A stretch of DNA of 64,000 bases, from contig NC_082618.1 in assembly GCF_030936135.1 (NCBI RefSeq), positions 7,599,034-7,663,033 of the forward strand. Reading direction: 5' to 3'. The notes beneath the pieces were generated by a model. That model made no database searches and was not told where the DNA came from. It saw only the letters and a list, made by a program, of their open reading frames with translations. The stretch comes from Gavia stellata. Its lineage: Eukaryota; Chordata; Aves; Gaviiformes; Gaviidae. Made by a program: the position numbers and the translations under genes. Numbering within the stretch: position 1 is the first letter of the stretch; each line of letters opens with the position of its first letter. Below, one piece after another: positions 24,201 through 39,200 of this stretch.

Positions 24201-27200
24201 AGTTTTACTGACCTCTTAATTACACGGACTGAAACATAAGATTTGTGTCACAAGATGCTGGTTTCATCAGCCCCTGAATGCTGTAAATACCAGTACAAAT
24301 AATGTACTTTTTGAACACATAAAGATACCAACTCAAAAGGTTTTCAGTGCTGATAATTCACCACCTTCATGCAGTTCAATAGCCTTTCCTGTTGTAGGAC
24401 CAGCTTCTCTCATCTCTGCAGCGGAGCAGACAATTAGCTGCTTTTTGTGCTCAGCCCATGCAGGTGGCTGGGGGAAGGGACCGTTAAACTAAATTCCTGC
24501 TGATTCGTCCATTTATATTTTGCATTTTTGTTAACTAACAGACCAGAAAGCGGTCGCCATCCCCCATACTACTTTAGAACTTCCTTCCAGTTTTAATTAT
24601 TAACACTCTGCCCTTCACCAAAGCATATCAAAGCACTTAACAAACCTTACTGAAGCCACATAACCACTCTGAAACAGGCAAAAATTGCACGCAACTCCTT
24701 TTACAGAGGCTTAAGGTTTTTTGACCAGATTTATGTTAGAAGACTGGTCTCCTGATTATGGGTTAGCCTACAACAGAAGAGATCGAGGGAAGTATCCGGC
24801 TCACCACAGGTTCCTGACGTAATTTTGGATGAAGCATTTAATCACCCAACGCCGTGGTCACTCCTTGTTAAAAGGATAAGGCTGGGTGACAGTTTTCTAC
24901 CACTGAAGAAGACCGTGAAGAGAAATGAAACTGCGGAGCATTCAATAGCACCTTGACTTCTCAGGTCAGCCTTACGAGGTCATGGTCTGAGCAGTCTCCC
25001 CAGGGGAACTGGAAGAAGACCACCCTTCCCTCTCCTGAGTGCCATTTGCTCACCACCGCTCCTCTGCGTTTTCATGGCTCAGAACAGAACTTCTTAACTC
25101 AAGAAAGCTGCATCAGAGAACCAGTGACATCAATTCCCTTTCATGACCCAAATCAGTGGCTTATTTTACTTTGCTCAAAGCCCTCACCTCTTTTTTAAGC
25201 CTATTTTTAGATTTAACTCCATATTCTGCAACGTGGCAGGAGCTGACAGACAACACAGGTGTAAGTAGGTCTGGCCAGGTGTTGCAGGCCGCTTCTAAGG
25301 CAAAGGAAAGATGCAGAAAAGACAAGTCGGGACGATTGTAGGGCCTGGCCAAAGCTTCAAAGGATTATTTCTGGCTGTGCTTGAAACACATATGCTAGTG
25401 GTCAGTTTTAAGACAGATGAGATACTACTTTTACCATGGGAACATATGCAAGAAACAGGAAAATCGACCCGCCTGAAGTCAAAAGCTATTTGAATTACTT
25501 TGTATCTGCCACCTCTGAATTTTCACTACACTAAAGCACTCTGATCTTTAATTAATTTTCTTTCTCCTTTTATATGGTAACTTCCAACTCCAAGTTTTTA
25601 ATGCTGTACTGGTAGGAAACAGGGATGAAAAAACAGCCTGGGATGTATCTTAGTTATGTTTCACAGTGGATAAATCTGCATGGTCATTTAGGAGAGGGAG
25701 CAAAGGATGCTACAGCTGAACTGCAGCAGTTAAGAGCAGAGGCCAGGTAAATACAGCGTTGTCATCAAAATCATAACTTGCCCTGGATATTAGGCTTACA
25801 TTTGTATTTTCAAAATGCAGAACAGACTCCCTACCCATCACTGTAACATTCACAGACAGTATGATTTTCTTCAACAAGATACTGAGAGGCACAAACAAAC
25901 ATTCTTTCGTCCAAAGTATCCATTATCCTCGGGGCAAACTAAACCCACCTCCTTCCTACATGCTTGAGCAGCATCTATAATATCACAGCGGCTACTATAA
26001 AATACGTAACGGACTTACAGATATAAGTGTGCATGTTTTCATGTGAATATGATGGTATTAAGGTTAGATGAGATGACTTCCCTCCAAAGTAAACCCAGAA
26101 CAGCCCAGCAGCTACCAAACTACAGGATGCTGCTAACACATACCCCAATGGAGGCACCACACATTCCCACCAACAGACGTTCTCCATCCTCGTACGCAAC
26201 TTCCTCCTGCCTTCAAGCGATAAGAAACCAAAATACACATTGACCCCTTTCCCATAGTGGAGAGTCTGCAGTTACAACCTCAACATCATCAGCAAGAACG
26301 TGCACTGCGTTGGTGTTACGTGCAGCTTTCCTACGTGTTTAATGTCTGGGAGAAGCATGAGGTTGTAATTCTGGGCTTTACTTTACCACAAAGGACGTGC
26401 AAGAGCTGTGAGCTTCCTCATGCTGCTCTCGGCCAGAATTCCTCCCTCTCGACTTTCTTGCCTTCCCAGATCTCAAAAGGAAGCTTTTCTTAAGTACAGC
26501 AAACAGTTGCCTAGGCGAAAGGGAAAGGAAACATGAAATAGTTCCCTCTCCAGTGGCTGCTTCGCACAGATCACCGTTATCATTATCTTCCCTCATTCCA
26601 CACTGACTCTTTAAAAGCCCAGAATTAAAGTCTTAATCATGACTTACAGAAATCCTTGTGGCTGCACATAACAGAAGGATGACAGTTTTTCCTTCTAAAA
26701 TATCGTTAGAAGTTAGAGATTATGACAGTTCCACGAGTAGGAAAGTAGCTATCTCCCCCTGTTTATTGCAAGCTAATTATTTAAAGAAAACCCATTTTTT
26801 CAGAGCTAACTTTGAACAAATTTTACCTCTACGCAACACACAAACAACAAACCAGACATTTGTTAGAGATTGAAAAATATGCTTCGAATCCTGTTTTAAA
26901 AATAGATTCACTTGAAAATGAGAAATATTTGCAAATAAGATGAGGCAGAATGAATTAGACTTCATACCAAACAAAAAACTGAACTCACGTATTAAGAAAA
27001 AAAAAAAAGTAGTGACTCACTTGTCGACCAGGTGTAATGGTGGTGCGTGAACATAGGCGGGCAGGCTCACGGGGGGATGGATTTCAGTTTGCATTGGTTA
27101 TGCATGTGTACCATTTTGACGTGTACAATTACACTGACAGTTGTTTGGTTCAGTATTTAGCTCTTGGGATAATGAATTAAGGTCCCACCTATGGTGAAAT

Positions 27201-30200
27201 TTTAACAGCCTATTTACAAAGCAAGCGGAGAAATATACAGCAGATTTTTATTTAAGATACAAAGTCGGAGATCTCTAATTGTGCACAGTGCCAGAGCTTC
27301 CTGCTGGTCCACGAAGACATCAGCTCTTAGATACACATTTTAGCATTCGTAAGGGCAAGATAAGACCTTCTTCTGTAGCTGGAGATATTGTGCGGCCTAC
27401 TGTAAAGATGAAAAGTATTCTTAGAACCTCAAAGAGAAGCTGCAACACAAGTACCAAACACTCGCTAGCAGAAAATACAAGCCATCAGGTGAATACCAAA
27501 GAGCTGGACTAGACACTGAGACGGCATTTTCCCGTTAACCTTCAGAACAAGGTGCTGGTGCCCCGCTGGCTTGTCCTGACACAGACCTTGTGTCCTTATC
27601 AGTCTTCCAAGAAACTCAAAAGGCCACCTCATAACAACTCAACAGAAGAAAGGACAAGAAATACATTAATTGTGAGCTACTGTAAAAAGTCTCTGCTATT
27701 CTCAGCGCTTTCCTGAGAAGCATGAAAACTGGCCAGTTGCACAGCTGGCAGTTTGAAACAGCCGCAGGGAAAGGACCATGAGCGTGCAAGATGTATTCAA
27801 AACCTCTGCACACCACAAGCACCTGAGATTTTTGTCTGCAGGCCTGATAAAACACTTCAGCGTGATCTCACCCAATTCCTTTAGCAGCCACCAACAAATC
27901 GCCTTTATCCAAAGTTTACATTCACAAAAGATTTCTTTTTTCACGGTAAGTTTTACTGACTACAGGTGAGCAGGAGATTTTTGTTTCCTTTTGTGCGTCC
28001 TTCCTCCTCTGCACTTGCCTTTTTCTTTGAAAAAAAAAAAAACACCACACACACACGGCAATAAATAAATTGTACGGACAGGACACAGATGCAGTTGTAA
28101 TTGTACTACAGTCAGTGAGACATCCCTTTGCATGGTAAACACAACCTGGCTGCGTGGGCGAGAAGAGAACAAATACTGCTACCGCAGCCCGTACAACTGT
28201 ACCTCAACAGCAAACACGGCACAAACCTGCCTGCACCAACGCTGAGCTCCCGATAACCTGGGTTGTAACAGCCATGGGCAGCCCTGACCTCCATGGTGCA
28301 TCTCATGCTAAAAGGCAGCACACCCCCTCTGAACACTGTGCCAGAGTCTGGTCAAGTGTATACTCGAGACAGTTACCCAGGCAATCCCCAAAGTATCGCT
28401 TGATTTTAATTTCCAGACAGTTTGTCTTTCCAACCACGGAACTGCTAGAGTCAACAAATTCAAAAGGTAAATTTTCCTACCTTCAATTAACTGCATTAGT
28501 ACTGTTTATAACTATGTGATTGATAAATGCTCTACAGAAGCTGTAATTAATGTATTTTTTTCCTTGGAACACATACTGAACCCCTTGGCGCTCAGACACT
28601 TAATGAAAAGCAATTTATCAACTTGCTTTGAATAGCTGAATCTGACTCCTTAATGCAGAGAGAAACACACTTTGCTTTAAGCGCTACTACTCTGAAAAAG
28701 TAATGCGTACCTCAACATTATGAATGCCACCAGACATGGTTCGGATTTTGATTGGGATGACAACGACCAGAGTGCTCATCTCGCTGAGAAACTGGGTATG
28801 ATTTAGTATGGCTTAGCTGGGATCCTCTCCCCCAGGATGCAGTTGAGCAGGAGATTTGCAGATGTGCTTTTCCAGGATGGAGGTCAGCAGCGCCTTTGCA
28901 GGACACCAGACAAAGTTCCAAATTCTCCCGCGTCTGCGCAGCCAGGAGCCTTCTCACTGCTCCTCATGCCAAGCGGCACTGGCACGCTCGCCAGGAAGCA
29001 GCAGCTCAGCGTATTTCAGCCTGGACATGTATTCAGCTGCTCACAAAGCGGACAAAAATAAAGTGCTTACAGAGTGTGTGAATGCTAATTTCTCAAATCG
29101 AGTGTTGCTTTGTATAGTTGACATGTGCGGAAAAAAAAAAGGCATTTAGAAGGAAAGGCTTGACATCACAGAAAATTTTATGTTGGTATTAACCACTGGG
29201 GGAATTAACCAACCTTCAAAGCCTAAAACCTAAACTCACATTTCTGGGAGTATAGGCTACAGATTTCCAATACAGAAACTGGTCTGTACCCCATGTGGCA
29301 GCCTGAACGTAAGGATTACATATTTCCATTGCGCATGTAAGTCTGTTTCCCATTCCTGCAGTGTCTTGCTCTCTTCCATTTGTCTTTTGATGCAGATAAA
29401 AGCCAATGCAGATTGCAACTGCTGATACAGAGAAAGGCGAAAGACACAGCACGCCTTTGGACTAAGGGAAAATAAAGGACTCGGGTCCAGACTGCTAGAG
29501 CATGTCAAGAGATTGTCTTTGAAACTACAAAACTAGAAATGAAAGCGCTGCATTTTTATTTGATTTGATCAAAGCGACTAGAAGGGAGGGGGAGAAATCA
29601 CATCCTACAGATGCAAGCTAAAATTTAACTACTTCACACATAATGTGGGACCAGCTGATCCCATACAGACATAAATACAGAGGGAAAACAAAGAGGTAAA
29701 GTCACTCTCGCTCTGAATACACTGCTTCCACAGATCACTGCTTCAGGGTCTGCCAAAGAGCAACAGGAACCCATCTCAAAGCCAGAAAGACAGAGGAAGC
29801 ACATACCCAGCACTCTCACCACAGGCACACATTTTCAGTCTCCAGTGAAGAGTAGAGGAGCGAGCGCCTGTCAAATCAGAGAAAACATACTCCAAATGTA
29901 ATGGCTATTTGAATAAATAACCGATTACTCCCTGTGCGACACTGCTCCACTGATCTGACTGCGGGATACCAGCAAACTGTGGCAATCTTCCAGAGGAGGG
30001 CTTTGTACTGCAAGCTGCAAAGGGACAAGACCATAATTCTCCTTGAATGAAGCATCCGCTCCGATACGTGCTCAGGACCGGCAGAATGAGGCTTTGCAGA
30101 AGTACAAATCGCACTACAGGTAGCAGCCTTGCAGATCCCAAAGAGCAACACAGAAGAAACAGATACCTATGGCTGCCACACTCCTCAACAGAAAGGATTT

Positions 30201-33200
30201 TAAATATCTGCCAGATAGGCTGTGTGCTCATGGAAATTTCTAACTGCAGAAGGTGAACCATTTAGATTGCCTCTGGGCTGAAATGATCTAGGTCTTTGCC
30301 TTTCACTAAAAATTAAGCAGAAGTCATTTTAACGAGGCAGACAACAGTCTTGCACAGGAGATCAAAATGCTCTCCAGATGTTTATTTTAAATGAAATTCA
30401 GAAGCCAGTATAAACCAGATTTTAAACACTGAATAATCCTTACCATAATTTGCATGAGAAAAACAGAAAAAAGATTCCATCCTGCCGCTCTGAAACTCTC
30501 CAGGAATGTGCAGGGTTAGATTTTGTTCCTAGACTCTTCAGATGAGAATTTGAAATATGAACAGCCCCTCGCTGCAATCTGATGGCTGTTAAGCATGTTT
30601 CTCCCCTGCGCTATACGCTTTGATGGATGCTCAACACACACAAACAGGGGCATCCAATGTGAAGGAAGCCTTTGACCTTCCTCACCAAGACTATTCAAAA
30701 TTATGGATTGAAAAGTGTCTAAAAAAGTCAGTCCTAAATCTTAAACTTCTTCTCATCTTGCTGCTTCATTGAATGCTTCCTGATTGTGGAAAAGCAGAAT
30801 ATTCAGGCGTCAGTCTAAGTAGCTTGGGTGTTATGCTGACAATGTCTCTGGAGAGAGGAAGAGAAGAAAGGACGGATTTCCAATAGTTCAGACGCTTCTC
30901 TGTAAGGAAAGCTGCTACACAGCAAGAGAGATAAATAAAGAGGGAAAGTAACACGCCGGAGAACTTCTACCAAGGTCACCTCAGGATGCTGAACGCTACC
31001 CACCTGCAGGGGAAGATTTAGATGCCTATTCCACTACACATATCTATTCGCTTGTTGGCAACAACAGTCCTCATTAAACCAAACTGGTTCTAACCATCAA
31101 TGAAGGACATCAGGAAGACGGTATTAGCTAACAAATACAAAAGGAAAACCAACAGAGCCAGTCCTAAATGGCTGCCCTCCACGGCTAAACACAGCCCCGC
31201 GGCGTGGGCAGAGCCCTCGCATGACTCCGGAACAGGCGACACAGGCTATCCCAGCCAAAAGGAGGGACAACTCCGCTCTAACCAGTGCTAACGGCTCCTA
31301 GCCTGCAGCAGAGAGGAGATTCTGTACCCATTTGGACAAGAGCAAAACTGGGATCCCATCAGAAACAGGAGCTTTTATGACTTCGCTGCTACGCAGGGTC
31401 ACCTACACGTTGCAAGTTCCTCATTGCTTTGAAATCAGAGTTGTGGATACGTGGCAGATCACTGCAGACAGACCGTACCACGAAGAAAAGGCCCTGCCCC
31501 CCAAATATTGTATCTGTTACTGCTGTGCCCTTAACAAGAGTGTTTCTTGCCCGTTTCAGCAATCTGAAAGACACGCTGGGCAAAATTTCAAGCTATGACA
31601 AAGTGATCTTATCACTTCTGTGCTGTTCTCGCTACACAAGCCCCTGATTCAGCAGCATGTAATAAAATCTTCATTTGCATGAAAAGCACTCTCTGATCAC
31701 AAAGTCTTCTGTTCGACAGTACTCTTCCCATCTACAGCGTAAAGATGCAAGCACCACCATCATTTTGCTGGTGACTAAGGTGGAATATTTTATTTATGCT
31801 TTATTTGGAGAGGCTCTCCACGTTTTAATACAATCTTTTCCTAAAATTGTAACAGTATTTTGGAATAACACAAAAGCTGCACACATCCAAACTATGCAAG
31901 CACTGCAAAGTTCACATACTACGCTTTCACCTGCACTTTTAATAACCATGCCACTCAAAGGACATTTTCTATCAGCAGACAGTGACCATAAACATTTCTA
32001 AAATGTATTTAGCATTCAACAAGTCCAGTCTTTTCCAGTTTGCATTTACAGTGTTCACTGTCATAACATATAGCACTCACAGAGGATATATTTCAAACGA
32101 AAGGAAGGTGTAGCCATGCAAAGAACAATGCTCAGCCTGCAACAAGATTAACTGCTGTCACGGGAAACCAATAAAAACAAGTATCTTGTTATCTTTCCTT
32201 TACAAAGAGACTGTTAAAGCTTAACTATGTTAGGAAACTTTTTCCTTTGGACTAAATCATGAGCCTAATGTATGTGGGCAACACACATACCAGCATATGC
32301 AATTAACTGGCTCTCTCCTGATGCTGCGGGAGAAAGTCCACTGTTTTCAGAGGCAGGTTGAAGCCTTCACACGACCAGCCCGTGCCCTCTCCCGATTAGA
32401 GATCTCTCTCCAAGGCCAGTCCCAGCTCCCTGCCCCGTGCCAGGTAACAACCACCTCCCACTGTCAACTGTTTGCCAAAGTTAATCATGCCCCATGTATA
32501 CACCCCGAAATCACGCCAGGCTCTGAGCAAACTCAGTCAAAACAGAAATACCTTTCATCACGTCGGCAGTGCAGTCCCCATTTAGAAACGTTTTCTTTCA
32601 CGTTAATCCAGTGCCAAAACGTTATGATGTACGCTGTGCCGATCCAGAAACGGTGCTAATGATGCTGCTGCCTCTTGTCTATCACGGAACGTCTAATCTA
32701 GCGCATGGCCATGCAATGACAGCCCTGTGACAACAGGCACTTTAAATTGGGCAGCTCAGCAACACATGTACACTGAATTTTTGAACAAGCTATTCTAAGC
32801 TGCTTTGCTAGCAATTTCTGGCCTGTACAGTTTGAAAGCACACGGTTCTGGCCCTCACAAAGAGCAGACCTGTAAATGACATCTTGAGGATTAAGCTGAT
32901 TGAGATGCAATTTGCCTAGCAACCATTCATTAAGCAGAGTTCAGAAACAGGCCAGCAATCTATTCCACCTCCTTATCTGAGCAGTAAACAGATAACAGTC
33001 TCTACTGTGTCCTCTATCCTCCAGTTCAGACACATTGTAAACAGATTTTTCAGAAGTTTAAACTCCTACGGTAAATCTCAGAGAACAATCCTGCTCTCCA
33101 AACACGAGGGATTCGGTTTCACCAAGTGCCTTACAAGCGTGAAACAGCTCTAGAAGGAGGGTAACACAAATCAAATTGTGAATGCATTTGCAGTTGCTGT

Positions 33201-36200
33201 GCCTCCAATATTTTCTCACGTCAAGCACTAAGAGCCCATTCTAGTCATTAAAAAAAACCCCAACCTTAATCACACAAGCATTTGGCATTGCTATTCTGAT
33301 CACTGAAAAAAACTCAATAAAAATCTTATTCCCTTCCTTCATCTTCTTGAAGGAATCGACTGGCACTTCCAAAGTCTTTGATAGAGGTTCCCCCCTTCAG
33401 AGAAGAAAACAAAAGTCACGTCCTCCCTCCCATTAAGCATTTTTTCCTCATCAAATAAGCAAGACAACGTAAATGTCATCAGCGAAAATCAAACCAGCTA
33501 TTTGAGCTTGAAGAATTTAGCTGAAAAGATTAAGCTAAATCATGATTTTGCATAATTGTTTCTCCGCAAGAAACATCTGATAATATCCCATTCTGCTCCA
33601 AAATTAAACAACAAAGACTAGTAGGGACATACTTAAGACTATATACCTAAATGGTTTTCCTTTGGTGTACAGTTCTTCTGGGAAATCACTGTGACATACA
33701 GCATGCTATTACAATTAAATATGCAAGAAAGAAGAATTAAACTGACTATGAATAATTAATAACCTATAATACTACTTCATAAGGGAAGTCTGGCTGAATA
33801 TTCCCGCAGATGAGATATACCTAAACACAAGGCACATCTGAGCTGGTATCTTTACTTTTATGACGGAGTCTAAAACACCGAGTAACTTTATGGCTGCTAC
33901 TCGATTCTAGGGAAGGTGCCAGCCATCCGTGCCTCCCTTCTGCTCGCTGCCTGTCAAGCTCCAAAAAAGCTGGGAGAAATGCAAGTGTCGCAATAGTCGC
34001 TGCACTGCTCCCCTACATCTCAGAGGTAACAGGCTTCCCAAACACTTCCCATTAAAAGGTATAAAGCAATTATCTGACTTCCCAGTAGAAGGAATAAAGC
34101 AAATATGACGCAACAATTACTTACATGATAAGATCAGGCTAAGGTTGTGAGAAAAAACAATTAAAAAGGTTTGCAAGAGCTAAGGAATGCAGCTTACTTT
34201 CCCAGAATCTATCTTAACGAGAAAGATACCATCAACTCACAGAGCAGACCTTCCTGTTTCAAGTTTACTGTTTTGGAGGCTGCAGAACATCAACTGCAGC
34301 AAAGCCACAGTTGGGTGGCTGGGTACAAACTCTCCATCTCCAGCACAACTCTCCTTTATTAGCTCCTAGTGAAAACGGCAATTAAAAATACACTTTTTTT
34401 TCTTCACCAAAAGAAACCAAAAATCACTTAAATTAATATTTACTGAAGTCCTCATAAAATTGGTATTCAACTCGGCATTTTCCACTAGACACCGGTCAGA
34501 TTAGCTCTGTGCTAATCGACACACAATACACTTGTTGCACACATTTAGCTGGAAATCCCCAGCTGAGTTCCCCTCAGTTTATCCAAGCAGCACGGCATAC
34601 AAACAACACCCCGCCGCAGAGCGCTACTTCTAGAGATATACATTTGAAATCCAGCCATCATTTGTGATCACTGAAGTGGAACACGGCACTACTACTGTAT
34701 TTGCTGAAGGTGACAGCCCTACAAAGACGCGTCCCCCAGCTCAAAGCCCCATGCTGCTCCGGCTGCCGGCTCCGCCACGAGGGTCTCGCTCCTGCAGGAT
34801 CCAACACTCTTCTCCAAAGCAAACACAAACCGGGGGTCTTTCTGCGCACAGGCAAAGTCGTGTTAGAAGTATGCTAGCTTAACATTAATCTTCTATTAAA
34901 AATTAATAGGATTAAATGAAGCTCACAAGCTGGCAGGCACCAAGACAGTTATTTTGCTGATGCACTGGTTGCCCGGAGGAGCGGGATGCGAAACACGGGC
35001 TGCAGTGTTTCTGCAGGATGGTGGCCATGGGGTCCACGTGCCGGCCAGGAGGGGTGGGGGGCTCTTCCCCACATCGCCGGGAGGACCCCATGTTCCACCA
35101 GTGCTGTGCCACTCCGCTGGCAAGCAGCTCGTCCTCCCAGCCAGAAACTGATGGGGAAGGTGGAGCCTGTGAAGAGATCATCCTGGTGAAAACCCCAGTG
35201 TCTTCTCACTGGAGATCCAGTCTTCTGGACGCTGGCTCTGATCCTTGCCCATTTGCACGCATGCCCCTTTCTCACTGCCAGAATGAATCCCCTTGCCAAG
35301 AAGCATCCTGCAAATATCCAGAGTTTACATAAGCCAACTTTAACCTTCAGTCCCTATTAATGTTAACAGAATAGAAAAAATTAACCACGGTGCAACAAAA
35401 AAGTCTGTATCTGCATTTCTAATTATACAACAAAACACACCATGTGGCAATATTTCCAAGCACCTTGATGGGAATAAAATAGCCAACGGACTACGGCTTC
35501 CATTTTGAGCAGTGGATGCAAGCGCAACCAGCATTGAGGTTGTAAGCGTTAAGGGATGAGGATGTCAGAATTAAGGACATACACAAATGATGATAACAAA
35601 AATGTTAATAATTAGAAAAACAGTCACCTTAAAAATTTAAAATTTCATGATCTCTCCTACTTTTTAATGGCTTAGCCTACTTTTTCCAACCTAATTTGCA
35701 TGATCAAAATAGGCCTCCTGCCAGGAATCATTAAAATGGCAGCCCCCCATCGAGACAAAACTCCCTTCACCATACGAGGCTGAAGGACTAATAACTATTC
35801 CCAAAAACATTTTAAATCCATTAATGTTGTTTAGTAAACATTTATTTAGAATTACTGCAACTATCAGAGTTTTCTTTATCACACTTTACTAAAGCGTTTT
35901 ATAAAAGCGTTTGATGGAGGAGCAGGTACCCCCACAAACACTTGTACCATTTCCAACCCTCTCCAAAAAGCTGAGCATCCTCACACTCCTGCTCTGCGCT
36001 GCTCTGAACGTTTTCCATCCAAAAACCCCAAAGCATTCTCCAGTATCAACCAGACAATTCCCAACAGCTCTTTGGGGTACCAGACTGGGCAGCTGGAAGC
36101 ACCCCACCGAGATGCACGGAGTAGCCAGACCGGAGTACACTAACCCTGCCAACCCTTACACGTGGCAATTAATTCTATCTGCTGAAAAAAACCCAGGCTA

Positions 36201-39200
36201 GTACGATAGTAGTATAAATCTCGATATTACTGATGTACTGAAGATTTGGATTCTGGTACAAATATACAGTGCTTTATACAAATTTGTCTGAGCTATGTGT
36301 TATCCTTTCAGTGCCATCTGCACAAAAACAGAGTTTTATCTACGCATTGGAAACTAAAATAAATCATTTTCTCCGTATCTGTAATCTTGTCGGAGACAGA
36401 CGCCACAAACCTGAGAGCTGGCTAGTGCAGGCTTGTCTAGTTAGAAATAGAATTATATCCGCATCAATATGTTTTATTTTTAATAAAAAATAAGGCAAAC
36501 CAAGCCCTTAGTATCAAAATAGTCTCAGTCAGCACCCTCCCAGCCCATGGAAGACATAATGTACGGCGTTAAATTGTCAAAATAAAACTGGGATTGGCAT
36601 TGTCCTTTCCCCTAATAAGAAATGCCACAATCAAGAGATACATTTTAATTGACACACATCATGAAAAGTACCTGCTCATGCTCCACTTGCTGTACTTATT
36701 GCTAATGCAATTCAGGACTGTAAGGCTCAGTAGGGTATTTTCTGGTATCATTAGCGTTTTGGCGTGTCCGCGCCCCACCAGATCGTTAACAGTGAACTCG
36801 GCTCCCCAACACTATGCAACAAACGACGCATCTCTGCGTCGAACCACTTGAGGTTCTTGGGCAGCACTTCTCAAAGCATCTCGTCCGGAGCATCCCCCAC
36901 AAGAAGGGGACCTCACAGTAACTAGCACATTCTGATACTGGAAACTCAACTAATAATAACGCTGATCCCTGAAGACAGTACAGCCCGTGGTTTGAGAAAC
37001 ACCAGTCCCAGAAGACCCCCTGTTTCTACCTTTGAAAGTCACCAAAGGCTAGTAAATAAATTATGTTCTCCAAAAGCACTGCAAACAAGAGAAATTCCTT
37101 TCTTCTAGTTGAATACATTCTCCAACCAGCAGCCATGGCTAAAGGTTCATACAGGATGACTGAAAACACCACAACTGTTTTATCTTCTTATATAGAGTAA
37201 CTTTCAACATCTGAACTCACTGCTGTGAGATTGCAATGGATTTTACTTGGCAAGCCAAGCCATCTAAAGCACAGATTATAAAATATAAACACTAAACATT
37301 TTTAGATCTAACTTTCCTCCACAGACTGCATTTTATGCACTTTCACTGGAAATGTTACATCAGAATAAAATCAGATTTAATTGGCTCTTAAATAACTGAA
37401 CAGCCACTTTAATTTTATTTCAGTAGCAATAATTCATAAATCAAGCAGCTGAAATTCTAGCACAGAATGACAAGTAAATAGAGCAGAACACGCTGAAGGA
37501 GAGTATGAATGCCATGCGGTGAAAGGTGATTTTTCTTAAACTTCACGCGTCGCCATTTTATGGACATCACAAAGCTACTGCCACATAAATACGTAGAGCT
37601 AAAATCTGTCAGCCCTGGGATGCTATACAGTTTATCAGCAGTAACTGCTTAACAAAGACCAACTGATGAGAGATGATCCTTGCCCAACTGGAACTGCTAG
37701 GAGGATGGCTGGGATTTTAACCACGGATGCAATTTCCCTCACGCACACTAGATGGAAGTATGTAAAATCTTAATTCTTTCCTGCCTCAACTTAAATTTAA
37801 GTGGTTGAAATGTTATGTTGTACTGTCACATTTTGAGAAGCCTTTTTTTGGTTCTTCAGCGGCAACTTCAGTCATTGATAATCTGTAAGTAAGAAGACAC
37901 CCTGAAATATTAAACTAAGCTGTGTTGGAAATAGTAAATATGAGAGAATATACATCAGAAATATTAAATATATTATTCAGGCTAATTTCTAAAGTACATG
38001 CATTCAATTTCTAGAATATTTAAATAATAATCACTAATGAGATCCTTCAGAGAAACTGAAGTTACATTTTTTAAACATTCAGGCTATTTTAACAATTCTA
38101 AAAATATCACCTTGTCAATGAATAGAAACAGGGAATAGAAAAGGTATAAAAGGCTTCATAAATGCTGTTGCAGTTTTGACTGGAAAAAAACCCAAATTTC
38201 TAGAAAATACTGGGAGAGGTACAGGGAGAAAGAGCAACCTGAAGTCTCGCAGAACGAGCTCAACACAGATCAGAGCAGCAAACCTGAATGGGATTATTAC
38301 ACACAAATCTTCTGGAAGCAATCTTAAAAGTTACTTGTTCCAAAACAAGCCATTTCTAAATTTAAAGGCTGAAGAGTTCACAGACAGGAAAACTGAAAAT
38401 CAGGCAATGGTGTGACCAGGAAAAAGACGCTGGAAGAGCTGTTTTCCTTTGCCTGCTCTGGCCTTTTCACACATTGATTTTCCTCCATGCTCATTTACAA
38501 ATGCTCAGCATAGTTGTGAACAATTTGAAGTCAAAGGACGCATGAATTACCAGCTCTAGGAACACAGTACCCATTCTAGGCAAAAACTGAGGGCTTTTCT
38601 GTAGCTGAAGAAAAAAAAACAACCCAGAATCAGAATACACTGATGAGCTGGAAAAGAGGGGCAAGCAAATACCTAACGTGCCCTGTCCACCATGAAGCCA
38701 AAGTATGCAATGCTCCTCTAGCTTAGAAGACAAAAAATTAAGAAAAACAGTGACAGAATAGAAAGATGAATGAAGAGCAATGCTGGATAGAAGAATAATA
38801 GAGTAGGCATGAAGGGGTCCCCTGTCCAGATGTTAAAAATGTATGTTTTTTCCATTCCGGATTTAAAAAAAAGATTAGCAGAGGAGGAAGTTTACTTGGG
38901 AGAGTGGGAGCATCTGCGTAATTTTTTTGGAGAAAGGCTCATACAATGCTATTTCCATCCAAGAGAATTTAAACTATATATATACACATGGTATTGGCTC
39001 AAGACAGCAATTGTACAACATTTTTCAAAGCGTTCTGCATGCAGAAACTGCCTACAGAGAGGAACAAAATGAGTGGCAAGGCAACAGCCACAGGAAAGGG
39101 CAGGACTGCGATAAGCAGGTCCTCTAAAATGCATGCTCGAAGTTTAAGAACACGAAGGCAAGAAAAGGGATAGCAGGATCCAGCAAAGGATACGCCGGGG